A stretch of 64,000 bases of DNA from Chimonanthus salicifolius. Lineage: Eukaryota > Streptophyta > Magnoliopsida > Laurales > Calycanthaceae. Positions 51,401 through 62,800 of this stretch are shown in pieces; positions within the stretch are counted from its first letter, which is position 1, and the number at the start of each line of letters is the position of its first letter. The DNA lies in contig CM023540.1 in NCBI GenBank assembly GCA_013350335.1, positions 44,127,222-44,191,221 on the forward strand. The letters run 5' to 3'. A program made the translations under genes and the position numbers. A model generated the notes under the pieces. That model saw nothing but the letters and a program-made list of their open reading frames with translations. It did not search any database and had not been told where the DNA came from.

Positions 51401-54400
51401 TTTATTTACAAATTCCATTAATGGCAGCATACGTGACAGAAAACCTTAATTGTAATGGCATTTATGTTTATTTTTTTAATTGTTAGGGTATTTATATTTG
51501 TTTAACGTGTTTCAAACTATACAAGCTCTATTTTTGGGTGGGCTGTAGGTAAGCCAACTGAGGATGGGGAGATGCCATTGGCATTTCAGTCATAACATGA
51601 AATATATGCTACTAAGTTGGCTTCACACCAAGATCCCCCCTAGAATACAATTCTTTGTGTGGAAGGCGTTGAAAAAAAGAATACTTGTGAAAATCAACCT
51701 TAGGAGGAGACATGTTATTCCAGAAGAAGCTCTGACAATTTGCTCTTTATGTGAAGTTGAAGAGGAGTCCGTGGACCATTTATTATGCAATTGTCGCTTC
51801 ACGGGGGTTGTGTGGTGTTTGTTCCTAGGCCTGTTTGGTTGCTCGTGGGTTTTTGGTCGTGATGTGGAGAATCTATTGCTGGCTTGGATAGGGAGCCCCT
51901 TTAGTGGCAGGCATAGAGTAGCATGGAAAATGATCCCGTTTGCAATTTTTGCGCAACTTGCAAGGAGCGAAATGGGAGAATATTTGAGGGTAAAAGAGGG
52001 AATCCTAGAGATGTTTTTGAAAAGGCAAAATGGCAATTGATTGGCTGGTTATCCGTGTGTAAAGAGTTTAAGGGTTTAGTTCCGGAGGATTTTTATTTGT
52101 CTTAGGACGGTTGTATGAAAGGGATTGGCAGAGCTAGCAAGTGGTCAGTCAAATGGATCGTGCCTCCCCTGGGGTTCTGTAAATTCAATGTGGATGGTGC
52201 AACTAGAGGGAAGCTGGGACCGGCAGGAATTGGAGGTGTGCTTCATGATGATAGGGGTAGAATGATAGAAGCTTTTTCTGAACCAATAGGGTCTATGGAG
52301 TCAAACGAGGCTGAACTGAGAGCAATTAGAAGAGCATTGCTAGGGACATTTGGAGCATGTGCAATTTGGGTAACATCACTTTCCATCACACGCCTCGTTC
52401 AGCAAATTGTATTGCAGACTTCATGGCGAAAGCTGGTGTTGACCTTCAAGTACCGGCTATGGAATCCTTCCCCACCACCAACCTTGGGAGTTAGGGATTG
52501 ATCCATTGGGGTGGCTACTTGTTGTATTTTTTTACTTTATCTCGTGTTTTCTCTTATATCTCTTCCTTGTTGTTCTTTTTCCTTGCTTTGAGTATATATC
52601 TCCCATACTCAATCTCTTCTTATGTACTTCTATTCTATTTTAATGGAAATTATCAGTTAATATTTTAAAAAATAAATTAGAAAAAGGATTCCAGGATCCC
52701 TAAAGTGTAAATGAATAAATACGAATGCAACTCGACATGAACACTTGGATAATGATTTCTTTCTTCCTTTTTCTTTTTGGGAGATAATACTTGAACAATT
52801 ATTAGGAAAAAGTCATTAGCAAATACATTTTTGCATCATCACAATCGCACTCATCATCATTATTTATTTTATTTTTTTGAAAATTGCACTCATCATCATT
52901 GTTCACTAGAAGAAGCCATCATCTTGCTATCATTTCTTTAATCCTTGAGTAACTTGCAAAAAGGTTACCTAGACCATTCCGACCCACCCCTTTTCCCCTT
53001 TCCCCAGCCTCTTCCAATGAGACGATAAAGGGTTCATGATCTAGCTTCTGTTGAGATGCACCGATAAGTCAGGATAAAGGGTTTGATTTCACATGTTCCA
53101 TCAGCTCTGGAGCTTTTGGCGTACTGGTCCATAACAATTGGTATCAGAGTAGATTACAAGTCCCATGTTCAAATCCTAGTGAAAGCAACCATAGGTGAGA
53201 AAAGGGCTACTGGAATGTTGCAGCATGGTAGTTTGTTGTGAAAGCAACCATAGGTGAGAATTGGGCTGCTGGAATGTTGCAGCATGGTAGTTTGTTATGT
53301 AAGAAGTCATCGATGAGGGAGAATATTGAGATCCATCGATGAATTAGAACAAAGGCTCCGATTTCACACGTTTCATTGGCTCTGAAGCTTTCAGTGTATT
53401 GGTCAGGTCCCTAACACTTTCAAGGATCTTTAGCCACTGAAGTTGTAGAACATCACAAGTCTGCAGCTGTAGTTCCTAGAACAATTATATAAAATGGTCT
53501 TCATTTAAAAATAATAATAATAATAATAAGAGAGGTCTAATCAACAAGGATGTCAATTGGATATCAGGTTAGCAAGATTAAGGACCAGCAGCAGATAATA
53601 TCATATGCAAATCAAGAACCAGATTACATGACGGTTTAGACCTGGTAGAGTAACTTAACGAGTCCAGAAACTGGCAAGATTTTTATGTATTACTGAACAG
53701 AGCAAGGAATATTTATGCAGCTAGACCTTAGTATTCTCATAAAAGAAGTGATGCAGGGATTTTTCAGAAGACTACCATTACCACACTCTTCTTGGGATTA
53801 GCTCGAGTCGAGTCATTGCAGGCCCATTAATGGGCTCATGTCATGCACTAATGCCAAGATACATGGAGTCCGAAGAGCAACAGATATTTTACATCAAGTC
53901 TGGAAATATCATAATTCTAATAGGCCCATGAACTTTCTATAATTTTATTGACTGTCAGTAGTCTCATCAAACCAGTTGATTGTACTGTAACACTTTTTAA
54001 CAGTAAGGATAAACTATTGTTTGAATTATTAAAAAAATAACACATACACACACAAAGGAGCAAACAATACAGTAACAAATATATAACATACAGTGCTAGA
54101 AAGGTAACAAAATTACAAAATCTTAGAAGAAATTACAGCACAATATTATAATAAAAAACAAATCAGATCTCACCTTTCAAAAAAAAAACCAAATCAGATC
54201 TTCCATACAATGTTTGATCAAAATATCCACTTCCAAAATCAGATCTTGCACCCAACATTTTACACTAGGCAGAAGGCAATTCATAGGGTGCAATTGCTTG
54301 GTGTTCTTCTGCTCATTTTCCTTGAGGTTGTTGGAAATGATTCTTGAGATTTGAGACACATTATGATCCAAGAACTTGTTGATTCAGAAAACCCATTGTT

Positions 54401-54817
54401 CAGCCAATGAGGAAGTGGATCAGTTAGCAAGAACAGGGATCTCTCTCAATGTCTCTTTTTTCCCCTCTTAATATAGGTTCCCCTTCAATCTTTCCAAAAA
54501 AAAAAAAAATTTCCACCATTCCATTATAGAGTTCCAAGGAACATGATGGGAAGAAGGTTCAAAGTACATGGTAGTAGCCAAGGTTGTCAAACTCGAATCA
54601 TATCGTGAATCGGTCTAGAGATATGAATCGTGAATCGTAAATTATAGAATCGTAAGATTCATAATATTTTTTCTAAAATTATTATTTATACTATAATTAC
54701 ATATAATATGAAATAGAATAATAAGATAACTTTTCAATTCCTCATAATATATAAGCAAAATATGCAACTATACGAATATATGACAAAATGCACCCATGCA
54801 AAATTAAATCAAAATGC

Positions 54818-54863
<46 letters not shown>

Positions 54864-56793
54864 ATTGATAAATTTAAGAAATCAACAAATAAATCAAATC
54901 ATTTTCTTTTAAAAAATAAAAGCATATTTTTAGATTTTTTATTTTTTAAAAATGGATACAAAAATTTCAAAGGAAAAATAAATAAAAGAGAGCTTTTTTA
55001 ATAAAAACAGAAAAATACATTAGAAATTAAAATTTTAAAAATAGTATCTCAAAAAAAAATCAACAAATGAATCAAAGACATTTAAATAAATTTTATTAGT
55101 ATTCATCAAATAATTGAAAAAAAAAATTAGAGTTTTTTATTTTTTTTAATAGATATAAAAATTTGAAATAAATAAAATAAAAGTGATGTCTTTTAATTAA
55201 AAGAGAAAACTATTGTAAAATTTTAAAAATGTAAATATAGTGTAAAGATGCTCAAGAAACTAAAGAGGGCCGTGTGATGATTAAAGAGGAAAGGAAAAGT
55301 TTAAAAGGTCTGGAGTGTAAATAGTAACGAAAATAATACCTAAAATGACTGTGACTAATGTTTTTAACCTAATCTGAAAGTTGCTAAAGAAATACACTAG
55401 CGAGAAAACCTAGGCTACGTTTGGATGAGGGGTAAATTTTAAAGGGGTTACTCCTCGAGTAGGGGTCACCCTCGAGTAGGGTTCGAGTAGGGGTCACCCT
55501 TGAACAGGGGTTACCCTTATCTTATTTGGTATTTGCAGTGGTAAAGTAAGAACTGACCCTAAAGGTAAAAAATCTTATTTGGTAACTATAAGCAGGGGTA
55601 ACCTGATATATTAACAATTTTATTAGAATTAATATTTTTTATTAAATTCAATATAATAAAAATAAAATTTTATAAAACATAATTATTAAATAATATTTAT
55701 CAATTAAAAATATTTTAAATATTTTTTCTCCATAGGTGCAAAGAGGGGGTAAAGAGGTAAATTCATATAATATAAAAAAGAATAAAACATGATTATTAAA
55801 TAATATTCATCAATTAAAAAATATTTTAAAATATTTTTGCTCCATAGGTGCAAAGAGGGGGGTAAAGAGGGGTAATATATTACAACTTTATTAGAATAGA
55901 TAATTTTATTAAATTCATATAATATCAAAAATAATAAAACATAATTATTAAATAATATTCATCAATTACAAAATATTTAAAAAAAATTTTGCTCCATAGG
56001 TGCAAAGAGAGGTAAAGAAGGGCAAAGAGGGTTTCGAGTGATACAAAAGGGTAATAGGTGCAAAGAGGGGTAAAGGGGGGGGTAAAGAGGGGTAAAGAAG
56101 GGTAAAGAGGGTTTAGAAGGGTAATAGGTGCAAAGAGGGGTAAATAGGGTAAATAAGGGTTTAGATGGGGTAAAAGGGGTAAAGAGGGTTTAGAGGGGTA
56201 AAAGGGGTAAAGAGGGTTTAGAGGGGTAAAGAAGGGTAATAGATGCAAAGAGGGGTAAAGGGGGGTAAAGAAAGGTAAAGAGGGGTAAAAAAGAGTAATA
56301 GGTGCAAAGAAGGGTAAAGGGGGTAAAGAGGGGTAAAGAGGGTTTAGAGGGGTAAAGAATGGTAAAGAGTGTTTATTAGAATTAATAATTTTTACTAAAT
56401 TTATATAATTAAAAAAAACATAATTATTAAATAATATTTAGTAATTAAAAATATTTTAAAATATTTTTGCTCCATGTGCAAAGAGGGGGTAAGGAGGGTA
56501 ATCTATTAACAATTTTTATTAAATTAATATAATATAAAAAATAAAAAATAAAATTTTATGAAACATAATTAATAAATAATATTCATCAATTAAAAATTAT
56601 TTTAAAATATTTTTGCTCCATAGGTACAAAGAGGAATAAAGGGGGGTAAAGAAGGGTAAAGAAGGGCAAGGGTTTCATGAAAACCCCCATGCTCCAAGGG
56701 GTTCTCAAAAAAGGAGGGGAAGGGGTAAAATTTTGAATTTTTACCCTCACCCCTCCATTACCAAACAAGGGTAAAGGGGGGTAAACCCCCAAC

Positions 56794-56824
<31 letters not shown>

Positions 56825-59800
56825 ACCCCCCAATCCAAACGCAGCCCTAGAGGAAGCAGCGGAAACCAACCTCAGTTTGAAAGTTGCGAAATGAGCAATG
56901 AAAAACTAGAGGAAGCGGCGAAATGGGACGGTAATTGAGGTGGAATTGTTTGCTTTGTGGAGAGGTATTTTGGAGTTGGAGGAGCTCAGGATTCAAGGGA
57001 GCTTAGTGGAAGGTGATTCGAAGGTAGTTGTGGGGTGGACGTCTGGCTCTCTCTGCCCTTGGATATACCTAGATAAAATTGAGAGGATTCGTCATGTTAT
57101 TGATTCCTTTGATTTTAATATTACGTGGGTTCCTCGGTCAGCTAATTCCGTTGCAGTGGCTGAATGGGGGGCGTCTCTAGATGTGGAAGTTGGTAATAGA
57201 TTTATGTAATTTTTTATTTTTCTTTTCGAGGGTCTTTCTTTGTGGACCCTTTGTTTTGTATCTTTTTGTGATTAATGAAGCTACCATTCAAAAAAGGAAG
57301 AAGAAAGAGAAACATGAAGAAGAAAAAGAGGTATGTTTTCCAAAACCACACACATCTTTCCCTCTTCCTCTCCTTTCTTCCATTGAATCGTACGAGACAA
57401 TGATTCATTGGGTTGAATCGCACGATTTACGAGTCAACCCAAAAATCATGCGATTTCTAGGCTATATCGATTCAAGGTGCAATTTGAATCGTTGGATCCT
57501 CCGAGTCGACTCGCGACTCGTACGATTTTGACAACCTTGGTAGTAGCCTTATTTCTTCAACTTTGAAAACAACCTCCATGGCATTTATTTTCCTTCGACA
57601 CTCCATTACACTGCTTTAATCTCCCTCAATTGTTACAAGACCCCAAAAATGCTCATGTTTATCTTCAGTGATTCCTCAGCCTCGTAAACCTATGGAACAA
57701 ATTTACCCCTTGCAGCCCCATTAACATTAAACTTAATAAGCCCTTCATCCAGTAATTCCCACTACACTTGCCCAAGATAAGGTCTAAAAACCCGACTCAC
57801 TGCAACAGATGTATATTCATGCTTGTCAGGAGGCTAGCAAACGATGTGGCAGACTTCTTAACAAAGTGCAGAGTGGATAGGAAGCACGAGAACGTTTTTA
57901 TCTAGTAAATTTCTTTGCTACTGGTAGTTCTTCAGGTTTAAGTCTCTTATACCCATGATTTGTACTCTCATTTTTATTTATTAAATAATTCTTTCTGTTA
58001 TTGCTAAAAAAAATTCATAAAGCAGCAGTTACTGAGGCTCTAGGATGAAGCTGTCTTTGATATTTTTCTTGTTTCTTCTCTCCAAACTGCCAAAGTAAAT
58101 GAATTAATGGGCTTCCAATATATGGAAAAGAGCTAAGAAGAACCCAATGGATGGAGAAAAGGGAGAAAAAGTCAGTCCAAATGAGTTAAACAAAAGGTCA
58201 ACTGATTCCTCACAGGTCCACAGATCTTTGAAATGGCAAGTCGAGGGACTAACCAAACAAGAGTGAGCTTCAAGCGGCTAACCAATGGCTTTGACCCTTG
58301 GTGTCACAACAGATTTCTGAAATCTTTGTAGGTAAAACTAGAAGGGGACATAAGAGCAGATAAATTTACTAGAGCATACCCCATAGGTTTCCTTGGGCCC
58401 CAGCCTTTTATCTCCTCCCATCAACTGAATGTCATCTCTTATCAGTGTTGGGAGAGATTCCAACTGTGCTATGTCATATTCCATCAAATTCCTCCTATAT
58501 GTTAAGACACAAACCACCATCATCATGATCATCATCTAAGCTATTTATCCCATCAGTATGTGATTGGTTTTAAATTTGGAGTTCGCAAATTGATTACATG
58601 GGCCAATTGCCTATCTAACACCCATGGGACATGAACACACAATCTTTAGGCTGTTCCAATGAGCCATATCACTTATGCTGTGGGTCTTAACCAACCTATC
58701 AGCTATGTCATAAAACATAGTTCTTGATAAACTGATCCTTTTGAATAGAGATCAAATATAATCCCTTGGATTCATGTCTAAGGAAAGATATATAAATTGT
58801 GGAGTGCTAGAGTATATGATTTTTGAAATGGTATAGTTGGAATGCAAAGCTCAAAAAGCTGAGAGTGGATTAATGGTATAATGGCTGTTGTACTGCTAGT
58901 ACTAATGATGATGATCATGATGACAATGATAATAAAATAAAATCTCTCAAAAACTAATTCAAAAGGCCAATCTCCCACACCCACACATCCTCCCAAATTT
59001 TGAAGTTTGATTTTTTTTTTTTTTAAAAAAAATGATGTTTGATCCATATGAGGTAAACTTCACTTCTCCAATGTTGTCATCAACATGCCTACCATCCTAA
59101 GAAATATATTTTCATATATTGAAACATGTATAGTTTACCCTTACCCCCCCAACACCACCCCCTCCGCCCTGAGGGAAAAAAAAATTCATATCATGGATCT
59201 ATCATATTGTTTACCCTTACTGAAAACCATCCCTTGTCCATTTCCCCATGCTTCAACATTATTGCTCTTTCCACATGGCCTTCCTCTCCTTTCCAAATTC
59301 CAATCAGATCTTAGCTAGTAGCCATTTCAAAATGAGAATAACAATAATAATAATAATAACAACAACAATAACCAGTGTTGTCAAACCCGACCCGACCCGC
59401 GGTCAACCGTGACCTACCTGAAACATGGGTCGGGTCATTTAAAAACCTTTCTGGGTTAAAACCCTTTGCAACTCGCGGGTCAACCCAGTTTATCTAATAA
59501 ACCCGTGACCCTTAGAAACCCTTGATTTTTTTAAATGAAGAAAATGAAGATGAAGATGTTGGTTCTTTGAAAATATAAATTTTGAATTATTAATTTTGAG
59601 TATTTACAATTGTGTTTGTGAGAAAAAAAAATATTTTTATGAAATATAACTTAAATTAATAATTAAATATTATTTATAATATTATATTAATAGCACGGGT
59701 TTGACCGAGTTTGACTATGGGTCAACCCGGTTGAACCTTATTTAACCCACCGTACCTCCAAGATGTGTCGCTCTATGGGCCGGGTTTTAAAACATTGACA

Positions 59801-62800
59801 ATAACAGTTATATATAATAATAGCAATAATAATAATAATAAAATCCTAGCTGGTAGGGACTTAATGTCTTTGGATGACATTCCCAAACCAAGTCGTCCAT
59901 TTTCTCTGGGGAGGTTCACTGTTTTCCACTTTACTGGATAAATTTTCTTTTTATTTCTATTCCATCCCCAAAAAAGCCATTTTGGATCTTTTCAAGTATT
60001 CTAGCCACTTTAACCAGGATTTTGATTAGTCATAAGATGGCACATTGACCAGAGTAGACTTTTTGAGTGTTCTGTTAACCCCTGTAGCTGATTGCACTTG
60101 ATAATTGCATTAATTGGATATAAAAATGGCATCAATCATGGATTCATGGGGACCTATAACTAGAAGTATATGCAACAGCATTCCAATGGTGCTTAACGTG
60201 TAATCACATACCAAGCACGAAAGTCAGGGCTAAGAGGAACTGCCTTAGCAAAGTGACTAGAACAAAGAATCCAATAATAGAACACTTCTACGTTTCTGAA
60301 AAACATGTACGAAAACTACAGTTACTCAAACTTAAATGTGCTATGTGCTATGTGCTAAGAAGAACTGGACACTTTTTCAGATAGAAACTAAAATGCATAT
60401 TAGGTCAATATTTTGTGAAAACCAGAAAAAGGTGCAAATAAGGACATAATAAAAATAAGTCAAAATACTGCAATTGACATTTACTGCCAATATCCAGCAA
60501 TCCATCATAAATATATATACAAAATGCAATTTTGAAGGCTTCAGAAGAACAAATTTTCCCCCTTTTTTTCGAGAAAGAGCAGGAGCAAGGGAGGGGGGGA
60601 GCTAAATAAATTACCATTTCATTGCATGCGGCAAACAATGCATTGAAGTGATGAATGTACTTTTGTGAAGTCTGAACAATTTGATCCAACAGAGCTTCAG
60701 CTAAGTCCAGTTCTAAGATTCTACTGTAACCCACCGAGAGGGTTGCAAGAATGGCATCATTCGGCTTCATGTTTCTCTTTTCCATCCCCTTCACCTGCAG
60801 GGAAGTTCAAATATAAAGCATCTAACACCCAAGCACAGCAGAATCAAGGAGATGAGAATGTCTGCCTGAAAACAAAAATGTGGTAATGATCAACAAATAA
60901 ACATGATACACACATCCCACTCACCTTCTCTTTCTAATGCTAAATGCCGACTTCATGGTTCTTGTAATGTTAATATTTTAACTTCTCTATGAGGACCAAA
61001 CACATAGTCGACATTTTTGTTTAAGTCAAGAATATTGACGCTGCACCTTTTGAAAGATCAAAGCTTTCATTGCTTGTATATTCAGTTCTTTATCAATAAG
61101 GTGATTACTCTTCAGTTAAAATGAAGATTTAGATTTATTAAATATAATGTTGCATCCCTCTCTCCTATTTTTTTGGGTCTACCAAGTCTGACACCTCACA
61201 CCAGTGTCAAACTCCAACACTACCCATGCAACTTAGCACAACAATTCACAAAAGTTTCTTTTTTTCATTTCTTTCAATTGACAAGTTGGTGGTGCATAGG
61301 TAATAACTCAATGCGGTTGATTCTAAATGGAAATGACAACAATGATGATGATGATCATAATGATAATAGTAACGATAATACTAGTAGTAGTAGTAATATT
61401 AATATGTACATTATGTAGTTAATCCAACCCATAGTTTACTAAAACATGGTAAGACTGTAATAAGGAGTGCAATGGGGTAAGGTTTTGGCCTAACCGCCCT
61501 GATCTAATTTGGAAATGTAGAGGTTAGGTCAATTCAAGTCAATTCAGATATCTCAACAACACCTGTCAAGTCAATTCGTGGATAAAGAGGTGTTTAGACA
61601 TGGGATATGAGTTGGGTTTGGTCGGGTCATGGTCAAGTAATAGATCATATATATTGTGTTCGGTTAGATTGGAACAGGGCCATTTGTCAAGTCATGGGTC
61701 GAATCATAGGTTAGGTTGACCATAGGTCATGCGTCGGATTGGTTGGGTTATGGATTGAGTTTGTTAGGTCATGAATCGAGTCATGGGTCATGGATCAAGT
61801 CAACGGTCATGGTTGGGTTGGATTTTGGGTCATGAGTTAAATTGTATGTTGGTTAGTCCATGAGTTTGGTGAAACCTCAAAATCCACAAGTTGTTGAAGT
61901 TGTTTTTCACCCTTAGCCTTAGGAATTCATTTTCCAAATTCTTGTGGAAAATGAGTGAGTTTTGGAAATCATTTTCCATAGAAAAGGACATAGAACAAGG
62001 TGAAAATTTCAAGGTGGAAACCATTTTCAACTTCCATGAAAAACTTCACGCACAAACATGCCCAAGTTTCCATCACCAATGTTTAGCAACATTGTGTTGT
62101 TTCCAACAAAGTATACTAAGAACATATAAATGACTTGATTTCTAGATAGCCATATAAATAGTTTATGCTACTCCACATAATTAAAGATAAACTTCTTGTA
62201 AACTTATTTAACCATGACCAAATCTTATATTAGTAACTTACCACTTTCATGCCGTAAGTAACACCTCTCTCAAAGACAACAGCTTTAATAAAGCCATCAT
62301 ATGTGTGTTGTGTTGGTTCCAACCCAATGTTTTGCATCTAGAAACAAATGGGATTTTTAAGTTTAGTAAATCAAATAACCTTAAATATGCATGCTACAAA
62401 AAGATATAATGAAAATTGTGAATTGAAGCAGCATTACATATCATAAAGAAATGATCCATGTTTTGCATCTTGAAACAAATGGGATTTTAAGCTTAGTAAA
62501 TCAAATAGCATTTAATACGTAAGCTACAAAAATATTTAATGAAAATTGTGACTAGAAGCTGCATTACATATCATAAAGAAATGTTCCAATACACCAAAAG
62601 AGGTAAAAAAGATGAAAAAGCTACTACATTCTGTAAACATGATATATATTCAGATAACATTTAATACATACATTGTGAAAGATAGAAATTTGTGAATTGA
62701 CGCTGCGTTTGCATGGTACAGCACACATCAAGGAGGGAAAAAAAAAACTTAGGCTTCAAAGCCTGCTCATAAGAATATGTTTCAGAACAAGATGAAGCAC

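Larger units (their letters stand above)
55413..56846. mobile_element. Harbinger/Tourist-like element, 1434 bp, nested in the hAT element
   Basis: Ends GGCTACGTTTGGAT and, inverted, GGCTGCGTTTGGAT (13 of 14 identical), each flanked by CTA (55410-55412 and 56847-56849). The 3-bp duplication and GGC..GTTTGG ends fit PIF/Harbinger MITEs. The core is a set of about 125-bp modules (taattattaaataatattca ... gctccataggtgcaaagagg) in about five copies plus a ggggtaaag minisatellite. No transposase. Confidence 0.75.
54579..57539. mobile_element. hAT-type element, 2961 bp with nested insertions, 8-bp target duplication GTAGTAGC
   Basis: Ends CAAGGTTGTCAAA on both sides (inverted on the right) as in the element at 48664-49621. 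GTAGTAGC flanks it at 54571-54578 and 57540-57547. Inside are a Harbinger-like element (55413-56846), a LINE RNase H piece (56937-57295) and an AT run (about 54827-54859). Without the nested parts it is about 1.1 kb. The subterminal DNA again carries gaatcgtacgag/cgactcg motifs. In PPR intron C-D. No hAT transposase. Confidence 0.88.

Noticed and set aside
55704..56795. Long minus-strand frames rich in Pro, Leu and Phe
   Set aside because: They come from the ggggtaaag minisatellite read in reverse and are not genes.
58338..58535. 65-aa minus-strand frame between PPR exons C and D
   Set aside because: Tested as a missing exon, but exons C and D already join in phase with continuous PPR sequence; no homology seen.
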